Shown here one piece after another: positions 30,308 to 39,535 of a stretch of 64,000 bases of DNA. The DNA is taken from positions 496,001 to 560,000 of the forward strand of contig NZ_CP049801.1 in assembly GCF_011578045.1 (NCBI RefSeq), in the 5' to 3' direction. The position numbers were made by a program, and so were the translations under genes. Within the stretch, counting starts at the first letter, position 1. Every line of letters starts with the position of its first letter. This stretch comes from Acinetobacter shaoyimingii (GTDB lineage: Bacteria; Pseudomonadota; Gammaproteobacteria; Pseudomonadales; Moraxellaceae). The notes below the pieces were generated by a model. The model did not search any database and was not told where the DNA came from. It was given only the letters and a program-made list of their open reading frames with translations.

Positions 30308-30580
30308 TTAAGCCTCTGTTGATTGGGTTGTCATCGTTGGCAATGGATTGTTTTTCTGCTGATCGCTTTTCTGTTGATTTCTTTCCCAAATTTTTTCATG
30401 GAAAAAGAAGGCAAATGCTTGCACAGTGGGTTCTAACAAGCTTAAAGCAATCGCCATGGCTAAACTTCCTGTGACAAAGTAGCCCACTAACATGGCAACA
30501 CTGATGTGCATGATGTAATAGCTAAATGTTTTTTTAAACATACGTCGATTATTTGCAACGAAACTTTGTATGTGAGCCAT
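30308..30580 (-). CDS. DUF2061 family membrane protein
   Basis: A 90-residue protein with the DUF2061 pattern: KKTFSYYIMHISVAMLVGYFVTG then LEPTVQAFAFFFHEKIWER. It has two hydrophobic helices (about 18-38 and 42-60) and a polar C-terminal tail. The family is of unknown function. It is convergent with the preceding gene and divergent from leuC. Confidence 0.8.
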   Translation of the reverse strand: MAHIQSFVANNRRMFKKTFSYYIMHISVAMLVGYFVTGSLAMAIALSLLEPTVQAFAFFFHEKIWERNQQKSDQQKNNPLPTMTTQSTEA

Positions 30581-30760
30581 GAGAGGGATTCCACGTTGTA
30601 TTCAGGTATATGGAGATAATAATTATTCTCATTTAATTTGTAAAAACGAATATTTCTTAATTTTTAATCAATTTATCCGATGATGTTTTTTCTAATCAAG
30701 TCAATCATCCAACTATGAATTTTTATTCCGAAAAGTTTGGAAACTAATAAAAATGATAAA

Positions 30761-30789
30761 TTAGATTTATGTGATACGAAGGCTATAAT
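30761..30789 (+). promoter_or_regulatory. Candidate sigma-70 promoter for leuC
   Basis: TTAGAT (30761-30766), a 17-base spacer and a perfect TATAAT (30784-30789), 45 bases upstream of the leuC ATG. No leader-peptide attenuator is evident in the short leader. Confidence 0.55.
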
Positions 30790-30833
30790 TGGAGTAATTT
30801 AGAAATATACCCAGTCCAGTGGAGTACCTCGAC

Positions 30834-32282
30834 ATGGCAGGCGAAACCCAAAAAGCAAAAACAGAATCTGCAAAAACATTGTATGACAAATTGTGGGATG
30901 ACCATCTAGTAAAACAACGAGATGATGGTTCAGCTTTACTGTATATCGACCGTCATTTGTTGCATGAAGTGACTTCACCACAAGCATTCGAAGGTTTACA
31001 ACTTGCTGGACGTAAACCTTGGCGTTTAAGTGCCAATGTGGCAACACCAGACCATAACGTTCCAACATCTACCAAAGAGCGTTCTGAAGGGATTGCAGGG
31101 ATTGAAGATGATACGTCTCGTATCCAAGTACAAACTTTAGATGATAACTGTAAAACATTTAATGTTGTGCAGTTTGACATTAACGATGTACGCCAAGGGA
31201 TTGCACATGTGGTCGGTCCAGAACAAGGTTTAACCTTACCAGGTATGACGGTTGTTTGTGGTGATTCACACACAGCAACACATGGTGCATTCGGTTGTTT
31301 GGCACACGGTATTGGTACATCTGAAGTTGAACATGTATTGGCGACTCAATGCTTGGTTCAAAAGAAAATGAAAAACATGTTGGTTCGTGTTGACGGTAAG
31401 TTAGGTCAAGGCGTAACACCAAAAGACGTGGTTTTAGCGATTATCGGTAAAATTGGTACTGCTGGCGGTACAGGACATGCAATCGAATTTGGTGGTCAAG
31501 TATTCCGTGATATGTCGATTGAAGGTCGTATGACGGTATGTAACATGGCAATCGAAGGCGGTGCCCGTGTGGGTATGGTTGCAGTCGATGAAAAGACCAT
31601 TGAATACGTCAAAGATCGTCCATATGCACCAAAAGGTGAACAGTGGGATGCAGCTGTAGAATATTGGAATACTTTACATTCTGATGAAGACGCTCATTTC
31701 GATACTGTTGTGGTCTTACAAGGTGAAGAGATTGAACCTCAAGTATCTTGGGGAACATCTCCTGAGATGGTGGTTCCAGTTTCTGCTGCTGTACCAACTT
31801 TAGAACAAGCTAAAGATGACGTTCAACGCAATGACTGGACACGTGCTTATAAATACATGGGCTTAACGGGTGGTCAGGCATTGGCTGATATCCAACTTGA
31901 TCGTGTATTTATTGGTTCATGCACTAACTCACGGATTGAAGATATTCGTGCAGCAGCTGAAGTTGCCAAAGGTAAAAAAGTTGCAAGCACAATCAAACAG
32001 GCGATGGTGGTTCCAGGTTCTGGTTTAGTCAAAGCGCAAGCGGAAGCTGAAGGCTTAGACAAAATCTTAATTGAAGCGGGTTTTGAATGGCGCGAACCGG
32101 GTTGTTCAATGTGTTTGGCAATGAATGCAGACAAATTACAACCGGGTGAGCATTGTGCATCAACCTCGAACCGTAACTTTGAAGGTCGTCAGGGTAATGG
32201 CGGTCGTACTCACTTGGTGAGTCCAGCAATGGCGGCAGCGGCGGCAATTGCAGGTCACTTTGTGGATGTGAGAAGTTTGTAA
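30834..32282 (+). CDS. leuC: 3-isopropylmalate dehydratase large subunit
   Basis: A 482-residue aconitase-family protein isomerising 2- to 3-isopropylmalate in leucine synthesis. It has [11 protein letters not shown] near the start, [22 protein letters not shown] with the first [4Fe-4S] Cys (about 362), and [11 protein letters not shown] with the other two Cys (about 423 and 426). ATG 30834 is the natural start with GGAG upstream; the frame is open 5 codons further. Its TAA overlaps the next start (TAATG), coupling it to a GST gene. Confidence 0.97.
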   Translation: MAGETQKAKTESAKTLYDKLWDDHLVKQRDDGSALLYIDRHLLHEVTSPQAFEGLQLAGRKPWRLSANVATPDHNVPTSTKERSEGIAGIEDDTSRIQVQTLDDNCKTFNVVQFDINDVRQGIAHVVGPEQGLTLPGMTVVCGDSHTATHGAFGCLAHGIGTSEVEHVLATQCLVQKKMKNMLVRVDGKLGQGVTPKDVVLAIIGKIGTAGGTGHAIEFGGQVFRDMSIEGRMTVCNMAIEGGARVGMVAVDEKTIEYVKDRPYAPKGEQWDAAVEYWNTLHSDEDAHFDTVVVLQGEEIEPQVSWGTSPEMVVPVSAAVPTLEQAKDDVQRNDWTRAYKYMGLTGGQALADIQLDRVFIGSCTNSRIEDIRAAAEVAKGKKVASTIKQAMVVPGSGLVKAQAEAEGLDKILIEAGFEWREPGCSMCLAMNADKLQPGEHCASTSNRNFEGRQGNGGRTHLVSPAMAAAAAIAGHFVDVRSL

Positions 32283-32983
32283 TGAAATCTGTTTTGTATT
32301 TGGGTACAAAGAACTACTCTTCATGGTCATTACGTCCTTGGCTTGTCGCTAAAAAGGCAGGTTTTGACTTTGAAGAAGTGGTGATTGATTTCGATCAGCC
32401 CGATACAAAACAAAAAATTCAGGCAGTTTCACCGAGTGGAAAAGTGCCAGTTTGGGTGGATGAGCATGTTCGAATTTGGGATTCACTAGCAATTTGTGAA
32501 TATTTCGCTGAACAAGTGCCATCTTTATGGCCATCAGACCCTATTCAACGTGCCCAAGCGCGAGCTGTTAGTGCTGAAATGCATAGTGGGTTTCCTGCAT
32601 TACGTTCAGAAATGGGTATGAATGTTCGTGCTTATCTACGTGGTATCGAACTCAGTGAAGCTGCTAAAAATGATTTAAAACGAATTGAAGTGATCTGGAC
32701 AGCGTTACTAGAAGCTCAGAGCAATAACCCTAATGCAGAAGGTTGGTTGTTTGGGCGGTTTAGTATTGCTGATGCGATGTTTGCACCTGTAGCAATTCGC
32801 TTGAATGGCTATGCAGTCCCGATGTCTGCCAGTATGAAAGCGTATCAAGCGCAGTTCTATGCAGACCCAGATTTTCAACAATGGATTAAAGATGCTGAAG
32901 AAGATACTTTGATTGTGCCTCGCTTAGAAATCGGGCAGGACAATGAAGAATACAACGCTATTCAGCCCAATGATAAGGCTTAA
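32282..32983 (+). CDS. Glutathione S-transferase family protein
   Basis: A 233-residue GST. The N-terminal thioredoxin-fold domain begins YLGTKNYSSWSLRPWL, with likely catalytic Ser13/Ser14 and the VSPSGKVPVW cis-proline loop (about 47-56), followed by the helical domain from about 90 with FSIADAMFAPVAIR. It overlaps leuC by one base and precedes leuD by 3 bases, so it is co-translated with the leucine genes. Nothing shows a direct leucine role; hitchhiking in the operon is the simplest view. Confidence 0.85.
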   Translation: MKSVLYLGTKNYSSWSLRPWLVAKKAGFDFEEVVIDFDQPDTKQKIQAVSPSGKVPVWVDEHVRIWDSLAICEYFAEQVPSLWPSDPIQRAQARAVSAEMHSGFPALRSEMGMNVRAYLRGIELSEAAKNDLKRIEVIWTALLEAQSNNPNAEGWLFGRFSIADAMFAPVAIRLNGYAVPMSASMKAYQAQFYADPDFQQWIKDAEEDTLIVPRLEIGQDNEEYNAIQPNDKA

Positions 32984-32986
32984 ATA

Positions 32987-33637
32987 ATGAAAGCATATAC
33001 AGTTGAACAAGGTATTGTTGCACCATTAGACCGTGCGAATGTCGATACTGATTTAATTATTCCAAAACAGTTTTTGAAATCGATCAAACGTACCGGTTTT
33101 GGTGACAATCTATTTGATGAACTTCGTTATTTAGATGAAGGTTATCCAGGTCAAGACAATTCTAAACGTCCAAAGAATCCTGATTTTGTGTTAAATCAAC
33201 CACGTTACCAAGGTGCAACAGTGTTAATTTCACGTGCCAACTTTGGTTGTGGTTCAAGTCGTGAACATGCGCCTTGGGCATTGGAAGAATATGGTTTTCG
33301 TACCGTGATTGCGCCAAGTTATGCAGATATTTTCTTTAACAACAGCTTTAAAAATGGCATGTTGCCTGTGATTTTATCTGAAGAGATTGTTGATCAGTTA
33401 TTTAAAGAATGTGCTGCAACAGAAGGCTATCAGTTAACCATTGATTTAGAAGCGCAAGAAGTTCGTACACCATCGGGTGAAAGCTTTAAGTTTGAAGTTG
33501 ATCCATTCCGTAAACACTGTTTATTGAATGGCTTAGATGATATTGGTTTGACTTTACAAGTAAGCGATGACATTCGTGCTTATGAAGAGAAAACGCAAAA
33601 ATCACGCCCTTGGGTCTTCCAAGAAATTCGTGGCTAA
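32987..33637 (+). CDS. leuD: 3-isopropylmalate dehydratase small subunit
   Basis: A 216-residue swivel domain subunit completing the LeuCD enzyme. It shows [20 protein letters not shown] near the start, [14 protein letters not shown] (about 84-97) and SFKNGMLPV (about 122-130), all characteristic. It begins 3 bases after the GST stop. A gap of 103 bases precedes the following lipoprotein gene. Confidence 0.96.
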   Translation: MKAYTVEQGIVAPLDRANVDTDLIIPKQFLKSIKRTGFGDNLFDELRYLDEGYPGQDNSKRPKNPDFVLNQPRYQGATVLISRANFGCGSSREHAPWALEEYGFRTVIAPSYADIFFNNSFKNGMLPVILSEEIVDQLFKECAATEGYQLTIDLEAQEVRTPSGESFKFEVDPFRKHCLLNGLDDIGLTLQVSDDIRAYEEKTQKSRPWVFQEIRG

Positions 33638-33740
33638 GACTTCTCAGCTGTCGCTCTAGTTGTTTTGCTCAACTCTTGCTAATATCAATGCAAAATAATG
33701 TTAACTATATTGCAGAATTAGCTGAGGTTGAGTCACAACT

Positions 33741-34304
33741 ATGGTGAAAGTTTTCAGGCAATTGGCTGTCCTAGGTTTGGTGGTGAATGCATTGACAGCC
33801 TGCCAAAGTGTGAGTACGTCACAAATAAAAAATGTGAAAGAAACACCACGAACAGAAACTAATGCGCTCATTTACTGTGCTGGAACAGCAAATTGTGAAT
33901 TTGAGCGCTGGAATCAGATTGAAATTGTAAATGCGAAGAACAAGCATTTAAGCAAGAAAGCAGTACAGAATGGGATTGTCCGTTTACAAACTCAATCTCT
34001 AAAAGATGCAAATGCATTGTATCTTTCTGTTCCTCAGGGAACGCATGAAGTGGTCATTCGTTTTTATCCCGTGTCGCGTGATAAAGCAGAGACACTACAT
34101 GTGATCCATAAGTTTAATTCAAAGTATCGCTATACATTTAAAATGTATCGTGCGAGAGGGAAAAATAAAGACACCTTATTAAAGGTTTCTCCACCTGATC
34201 CACTTTGTGTTGACTTAAAACGAGAGCAGAAAACCATTCGCCGTTTCTGCAAACCTTACAATGTCTTGAATGGCTTGGGTGAGTTTGTAGAACAAAAAAT
34301 TTAA
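33741..34304 (+). CDS. Predicted lipoprotein of unknown function
   Basis: A 187-residue protein with a lipoprotein signal: basic MVKVFRQ, hydrophobic stretch and lipobox LTAC (Cys21). The mature part begins polar and has three other Cys (IYCAGTANCEFERW at about 45-58, and C-terminal DPLCVDLKRE and RRFCKPYN), suggesting disulfides in the periplasm. No family was recognised. It lies between leuD and leuB on the same strand and may be co-transcribed with them. Confidence 0.65.
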   Translation: MVKVFRQLAVLGLVVNALTACQSVSTSQIKNVKETPRTETNALIYCAGTANCEFERWNQIEIVNAKNKHLSKKAVQNGIVRLQTQSLKDANALYLSVPQGTHEVVIRFYPVSRDKAETLHVIHKFNSKYRYTFKMYRARGKNKDTLLKVSPPDPLCVDLKREQKTIRRFCKPYNVLNGLGEFVEQKI

Positions 34305-34347
34305 AACCCGTTAGTGATCATCACTGACACATAAAATGGAATAACTC

Positions 34348-35427
34348 ATGTCTAAACATATTTTGATTTTAGCTGGTGACGGCATTGGCCCAGAAATTGT
34401 AAAAGCTGCTGAGCAAGTGTTGACACGTGTCAATGAAAAATTCAATTTAGGTTTAACGTGGGAACAAGGCTTATTGGGCGGTGCTGCAATTGACGCTCAT
34501 GGTTCACCTTATCCTGAGGTTACTTCTGCTCAAGCAAAAAAAGCTGATGCGATTTTGTTAGGTGCAGTGGGTGGTCCTAAATGGGACACGATTGAGCGCT
34601 CAATTCGTCCAGAACGTGGTTTATTGAAACTACGTAGCGAATTGAACTTATTTGCAAACTTACGTCCTGCTATTCTTTATCCACAATTGGCGGATGCATC
34701 TAGTTTGAAGCCAGAGATTGTTGCTGGTTTGGATATTTTAATTGTTCGTGAGTTAACAGGTGGTATTTACTTCGGTCAACCACGTGGTATCCGTGAACTT
34801 GAAAATGGTGAAAAGCAAGGTTACAACACCGACGTTTATTCAGAATCTGAAATTAAACGTATTGCGAAGGTTGCATTTGAACTTGCGGGTCTTCGTGGCG
34901 GTAAAGTGTGTTCAGTCGATAAAGCAAACGTTCTTGAAGTGACTGAGCTTTGGAAACAAACCGTAACGGCTTTAAAAGAAGAAAAATACCCAGAAATTAA
35001 CTTATCGCATATGTATGTCGATAACGCAGCAATGCAATTGGTACGTGCACCAAAACAATTTGACGTGATTGTGACTTCAAACTTGTTCGGTGACATTTTG
35101 TCTGATGAGGCGGCAATGTTAACGGGTTCTATTGGTATGTTGCCATCTGCATCATTAGATGAGAACGGTAAAGGGATGTATGAGCCATGTCATGGTTCTG
35201 CTCCAGACATCGCGGGTCAGAACTTAGCAAATCCATTGGCAACGATCCTATCTGTTGCGATGATGCTTCGTTATACATTCCGTGAAGAAGCTGCTGCGAA
35301 AGCGATTGAAGATGCGGTAGGCAACGTTTTAGACCAAGGTTTACGTACTGCGGACATCATGTCTGATAATATGCAGAAAGTCGGTACGGTTGAAATGGGG
35401 CAAGCTGTGGTTGCTGCTTTAAACTAA
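34348..35427 (+). CDS. leuB: 3-isopropylmalate dehydrogenase
   Basis: A 359-residue NAD-dependent decarboxylating dehydrogenase, third step of leucine synthesis. It has [11 protein letters not shown] (about 7-17), [11 protein letters not shown] (about 71-81), [16 protein letters not shown] (about 136-144), VDNAAMQL, and the Mg2+-binding Asp in [11 protein letters not shown] (about 247-257), then [12 protein letters not shown]. It ends the leu cluster with a strong terminator. Confidence 0.97.
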   Translation: MSKHILILAGDGIGPEIVKAAEQVLTRVNEKFNLGLTWEQGLLGGAAIDAHGSPYPEVTSAQAKKADAILLGAVGGPKWDTIERSIRPERGLLKLRSELNLFANLRPAILYPQLADASSLKPEIVAGLDILIVRELTGGIYFGQPRGIRELENGEKQGYNTDVYSESEIKRIAKVAFELAGLRGGKVCSVDKANVLEVTELWKQTVTALKEEKYPEINLSHMYVDNAAMQLVRAPKQFDVIVTSNLFGDILSDEAAMLTGSIGMLPSASLDENGKGMYEPCHGSAPDIAGQNLANPLATILSVAMMLRYTFREEAAAKAIEDAVGNVLDQGLRTADIMSDNMQKVGTVEMGQAVVAALN

Positions 35428-35455
35428 GCCACTTCAAAATAAATAAGCAATAAAT

Positions 35456-35488
35456 AAAAAACGTAGCGATAGAGCTACGTTTTTTTTG
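35456..35488 (+). terminator. Terminator of the leu cluster
   Basis: Stem AAAAAACGTAGC / GCTACGTTTTTT with loop GATAGA, followed by more T residues; works on both strands. Confidence 0.9.
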
Positions 35489-35575
35489 CCTGATTCAAAT
35501 CCACATGCTTTTGCACCCTATATTATAGATTGAGCAATATCATCTTTTAGATAAAAATTTATTCTGCATTGAGAC

Positions 35576-35833
35576 TTAGATCATAGATATCATTCCAGAG
35601 TTTGTCGTTGCTGGTGTATCTGAAAAATTAGGAACAGCAATGGTTGGAATGGGGGATATCTGAATGGTATGAATGAATGCTTGATCTTTTGTAATTATTT
35701 TAGGATTAGACTGATCAGCTAAATTTTGAAAGTTCAAGTTTTGTTGGATATTTGTAGAATTCTGCCCAATGTACTGACTAAAATTTTGTTCTAGGTTTGT
35801 GTATTGAAGGGTGTTTAGCATACGCTCATGCAT
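35576..35833 (-). CDS. Hypothetical small protein (doubtful)
   Basis: An 85-residue open frame rich in Asn, Gln, Ile and Pro with no recognised family, membrane segment or good ribosome site. It lies within the 699-base gap between leuB and infA, where nothing else but terminators is visible. It could be a genuine small gene or chance; both are open. Confidence 0.25.
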   Translation of the reverse strand: MHERMLNTLQYTNLEQNFSQYIGQNSTNIQQNLNFQNLADQSNPKIITKDQAFIHTIQISPIPTIAVPNFSDTPATTNSGMISMI

Positions 35834-36087
35834 TTAAAGTAAAATAGGAGAGGATGAAATGAATAGGAATATTCATCTTGCATATCGCAACCTATTTATC
35901 AACATAATGGTCAATCTATAAAATAAAACAAACAATATAAGAAGTAAAACTATGCAAGATAAATTTGAGTAACAGCAGATTCATTGAGATATGCAAAGTA
36001 AAATGATGACAATAGAATCAGGTGTGGGAACATTATATTAAGAATAACTGATGAATCATTAACATCTGCTTTTATTTTTTTGTAAAT

Positions 36088-36114
36088 AAAAAAAGCCACT
36101 TAATGTGGCTTTTT
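36088..36114 (-). terminator. Terminator of infA
   Basis: On the minus strand AAAAGCCAC / GTGGCTTTT with a 5-base loop followed by a T-run, just downstream of the infA stop. Confidence 0.88.
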
Positions 36115-36126
36115 GCTTACTAACAC

Positions 36127-36348
36127 TTAGCGTGCACGGTAAGTAATGCGACCCTTAGACAAATCGTAAGGTGTCATTTCTACTTTTACACTGTCGCCAG
36201 TCAAAATACGGATATAGTGTTTACGCATTTTACCAGAAATGTGTGCAATTACTTCGTGACCGTTTTCTAAACGTACACGGAACATAGTATTAGGAAGCGT
36301 TTCGGTGACAACGCCTTCGAACTCGATAAGTTCCTCTTTATTGGCCAT
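36127..36348 (-). CDS. infA: Translation initiation factor IF-1
   Basis: A 73-residue S1/OB-fold protein with the almost invariant IF-1 sequence: [18 protein letters not shown] at about 8-25, [14 protein letters not shown] at about 36-49, and [12 protein letters not shown] at the end. It binds the A site of the 30S subunit during initiation. It is a single-gene unit with its own terminator. Confidence 0.98.
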   Translation of the reverse strand: MANKEELIEFEGVVTETLPNTMFRVRLENGHEVIAHISGKMRKHYIRILTGDSVKVEMTPYDLSKGRITYRAR

Positions 36349-36577
36349 AGCCTACCTGATAGATCAAATTGGAAAGGCGCAAATTATAGGCAAAATTTTG
36401 GAAAAATACAAGGTTAAACGTACGTGATGGATTGTATCTGTAGTCAAAATATACGAACAAACAAATAAAATAATTAAACAAAAATATCTGTAACTCTGTT
36501 GTCAGTTTGGTCAATCGACTGTAATCTAATCAAAAAGTTTTAAGTAAATATTAATAACATACAAGGAAGGGCACTAC

Positions 36578-37585
36578 GTGAGTCAGCTAACTGATGCTTC
36601 GGTTGTTTTGCGATTAGGCTATCAAGCGATTCGTCGTGCTGGATTGCCAACCGAAGAAATTTTGACTAAGGCTGGAGTGGCTTTAAATCAAGTAGACCAA
36701 AATGCGCGTACACCACTGAGTGCACAATACGCATTTTGGGTTGCTGCAGAAGAAGTCAGCAAAGACCCAGATATTGGTTTACACCTAGGTGAGCACTTGC
36801 CTTTATATCGCGGTCAAGTCATTGAACACTTGTTTATTTCAAGTGATAACTTTGGTGAAGGCTTAAAGCGTGCATTGGCGTATCAACGATTAATCAGTGA
36901 TGCATTACATGCAGAATTGGTCATAGAAGATGATCGTTGTTATCTGACCAATGGTGTACAGGTATTTGCCGATAATATGGTGAATCGACATTTTTCAGAG
37001 TGTGCTTTGTCTGGAATTTTAAGATTCTTCAAATTTATCACCGAAGGTCGCTTTACCCCAATTTACATTGACTTTAACTTCAGTCAAGGCGCAACGGATG
37101 ATGAATATCTGCGGGTATTTGAGTGTCCAGTAAGCCTTGGTCAGCAAGAAACGCGCTTGTACTTTGATCCTTCTATTTTAGAGTATCCATTGTGGCAAGC
37201 AGAACCTGAACTTTTACAACTGCATGAACAATTGGCAGTTGAAAAATTGCAAGAACTGGCTCGTTACGATCTTGTCGGTGAAGTGCGCCGTGCCATTGGG
37301 TCAACCCTTGAAAGTGGTGAAACCACTTTAGAGACGGTTGCAGCTCAGTTGAACATTACACCACGTCGTTTACGTACCCAGTTAAGTGAAGCGAATACGA
37401 GTTTCCAACAGATTCTTTCTGATTATCGTTGTCGCTTAGCGAAGCGCTTATTGGCGGGAACGAGTGAAAGTGTGGAGCGAATTGTTTATCTGACAGGTTT
37501 TTCAGAACCAAGTACGTTCTACCGTGCATTTAAACGCTGGACCAATGAAACGCCAGTGGAATATCGAAAAAGAAAGCAGCGCTAG
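36578..37585 (+). CDS. AraC family transcriptional regulator
   Basis: A 335-residue regulator of the OruR/ArgR-like AraC group. An N-terminal ligand-binding domain (about 1-225) precedes the double helix-turn-helix (about 235-333). The first recognition region reads TTLETVAAQLNITPRRLRTQL and the second VERIVYLTGFSEPSTFYRAFKRW. It starts at GTG 36578, supported by AAGGAAGG upstream. It is divergent from infA; its targets cannot be read from the sequence. Confidence 0.87.
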   Translation: MSQLTDASVVLRLGYQAIRRAGLPTEEILTKAGVALNQVDQNARTPLSAQYAFWVAAEEVSKDPDIGLHLGEHLPLYRGQVIEHLFISSDNFGEGLKRALAYQRLISDALHAELVIEDDRCYLTNGVQVFADNMVNRHFSECALSGILRFFKFITEGRFTPIYIDFNFSQGATDDEYLRVFECPVSLGQQETRLYFDPSILEYPLWQAEPELLQLHEQLAVEKLQELARYDLVGEVRRAIGSTLESGETTLETVAAQLNITPRRLRTQLSEANTSFQQILSDYRCRLAKRLLAGTSESVERIVYLTGFSEPSTFYRAFKRWTNETPVEYRKRKQR

Positions 37586-37590
37586 AATTA

Positions 37591-37630
37591 TCCCTCAATC
37601 CCTCCTTTTATTAAAGGAGGGGTGTTTTAC
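37591..37630. repeat. REP-like palindrome, copy 2, possible terminator
   Basis: CCCTCCTTTT-ATT-AAAGGAGGGG followed by TGTTTTAC, just after the AraC gene stop. Sequence style TCCCTCAATCCCTCC matches the palindrome family seen at 55.5 and 60.5 kb. It may also terminate the AraC gene transcript. Confidence 0.6.
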
Positions 37631-37693
37631 TCTTTTTAAAGGTGAGAAGGACGGCTTCGTAATAGAGGAAGATTTAAACACTTAAAACTAGAG

Positions 37694-38491
37694 TTATTGA
37701 GGCATATTCAACCAAAGTGGACCCAAAGGTGTTTTAGGTAGTTCAAATTGCGCTGGATAGTCCGCATGGATGAAATATAAGCCATCTGGTGGTGCAGTAA
37801 TGCCAGCAGCTTTTCGGTCCTCAGCAGCGAAAATAGCGTCGATATGATCGATATCGTACATACCTTGTCCTACTTCAAGTAAACATCCCATGATATTACG
37901 TACCATATGATGTAAAAAACCATCTGCTTGGATATCTAAAACCAAATACGCACCATGCTGAATCAGGCGACAATGACTGACATGTCGTACAGGCTGATTG
38001 GACTGACATGCCGCAGCGCGAAAACTTTCAAAATTATGTGTGCCTTCGAACTTACTCGCTGCTGTTATCATCTTTTGAATATCAAGTGTTTGATATATAT
38101 GAGTGACTTGTTTATTCAGTAAAGCTGGGCGGGTAGGTGCGTTATAAACCACATAGCGATAGCGACGCGCTTGTGCTTTAAACCGCGCGTGAAATTCTTG
38201 GTCCATCTCTTTAATCCATTGGATTGAGATGTCTTTTGGTAGTTGGCTGTTTGAGCCCAATAACCAACCATCTATTTTACGCACCGCAGAGGTATCAAAA
38301 TGTGCCACCATATTGGTTGCATGTACGCCAGCATCGGTACGGCCTGCACCATGTAACATAATGGGTTCATTCGCAACTTTGCTGAGGACTTTCTCAATGG
38401 TTTCTTGAACAGTGATTACACCAGGTTGTTGTGTCTGCCAACCTCTGTAATTTGCGCCACTAAACTCAATCCCAATTGCAAAACGTTGCAT
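37694..38491 (-). CDS. truA: tRNA pseudouridine(38-40) synthase
   Basis: A 265-residue pseudouridine synthase that modifies positions 38-40 of the tRNA anticodon arm. GIEFSGANYRGWQTQ opens the protein, and the catalytic Asp lies in GAGRTDAGVHA (about 49-59). FLHHMVRNIMG and the C-terminal APPDGLYF are also typical. Its place downstream of the fimV region matches the asd-fimV-truA order of Pseudomonas. Confidence 0.95.
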   Translation of the reverse strand: MQRFAIGIEFSGANYRGWQTQQPGVITVQETIEKVLSKVANEPIMLHGAGRTDAGVHATNMVAHFDTSAVRKIDGWLLGSNSQLPKDISIQWIKEMDQEFHARFKAQARRYRYVVYNAPTRPALLNKQVTHIYQTLDIQKMITAASKFEGTHNFESFRAAACQSNQPVRHVSHCRLIQHGAYLVLDIQADGFLHHMVRNIMGCLLEVGQGMYDIDHIDAIFAAEDRKAAGITAPPDGLYFIHADYPAQFELPKTPLGPLWLNMPQ

Positions 38492-38517
38492 ATCAACCTC
38501 TAGTTTGAATGATCATA

Positions 38518-39486
38518 TCATTGGCTATACCAGCGGTCATGCCACTGATCAGAAGTTGGGTATTGTAAATACATTTTAAAAATTTTGGCATAAAGATCTG
38601 AACGGCTATGCGTATCATTGATCAATATCTTGGCTTGTTTGATCCATTGGCTAATAGCATAACGCTGATCAATGCCACCAAAAGTGACTTGTGTATCTAA
38701 AATCACATGACACCCGAGTTGCTGAATGTTAAGCAGTAATTCAATGGTTTGATCATTTACAGCAATATTGCCTGTGCCATAGCCTTGCAGAATTAAAACA
38801 TCGGGCAAATGGTGTTTGAGTGTTTCAAGGTTGGTATTCAACAATTCAATTTCAATCGGCTGCATCATCCAATTGATGATATTTAGCTTTTTAGCTTTTT
38901 CTATATGCTCATCTTGAATGATCATTTGTGATTGTTCAGCTAAGGTAAATGCTTGATCTACAGTTAAACCATGAAAGGCATGTAAATCAGTACTATGGAT
39001 TTTAGCTGTGGTGCAGGCATGAAAAACCTGATGGTTAAATGCAATGTATACGCCATTTTGGACTTTATCCAGATGATCCAAAGCTGTATTAAGGTTGTCT
39101 ACAGCATCTGTAAAATCGCGATTATCATCGCCTTGGACGTTGAGTAGAGGGTACTGACTTCCTGTGATCATGACATGACAGGATTGTTGCAGAAAACGCG
39201 CTAGGGTTGATGCTGCATATGTCAGCGTATCTGTCCCATGAATAATGACAAAATGTTGGTATTGTTGAAGTTGTAGGGTTTGAATTTGTTGTATGAGCAA
39301 TAGCCAATCTTGTGCAGTCGCTGAACTGCTATCACGGATACGTGTTGCAGCAAAGCAATCAATTTGCAAATGAATAGGCAAGACTTTGGCGAGTTTAGGA
39401 ATGAAGTCTTCTGCTTGCATTGGGCGTAAAGGATCGCCATAGCAACCAAAAGTACCACCCATATAGATTAAGGCAATTTTTTTCAT
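38518..39486 (-). CDS. Asparaginase family protein
   Basis: A 322-residue asparaginase/glutaminase-type amidohydrolase. The first catalytic Thr lies in YMGGTFGCYG (about 8-17), and the second motif is HGTDTLTYAASTL (about 86-98). GYGTGNI is also seen. It resembles cytoplasmic type I enzymes and has no signal. The ATG at 39486 follows directly after a terminator T-run; an ATG six codons upstream lies in the hairpin itself. Whether it hydrolyses asparagine or another amide is not certain. Confidence 0.85.
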   Translation of the reverse strand: MKKIALIYMGGTFGCYGDPLRPMQAEDFIPKLAKVLPIHLQIDCFAATRIRDSSSATAQDWLLLIQQIQTLQLQQYQHFVIIHGTDTLTYAASTLARFLQQSCHVMITGSQYPLLNVQGDDNRDFTDAVDNLNTALDHLDKVQNGVYIAFNHQVFHACTTAKIHSTDLHAFHGLTVDQAFTLAEQSQMIIQDEHIEKAKKLNIINWMMQPIEIELLNTNLETLKHHLPDVLILQGYGTGNIAVNDQTIELLLNIQQLGCHVILDTQVTFGGIDQRYAISQWIKQAKILINDTHSRSDLYAKIFKMYLQYPTSDQWHDRWYSQ

Positions 39487-39487
39487 A

Positions 39488-39517
39488 ATAAAAAAAGCAG
39501 TCAATGATGACTGCTTT
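39488..39517 (-). terminator. Terminator abutting the asparaginase start codon
   Basis: On the minus strand AAAGCAGTCA / TGACTGCTTT with a 4-base loop, followed by six T residues and then the asparaginase ATG within a few bases. It lies just after the fimV-C stop. Confidence 0.85.
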
Positions 39518-39535
39518 ATGTTAAGACCAAAATCT

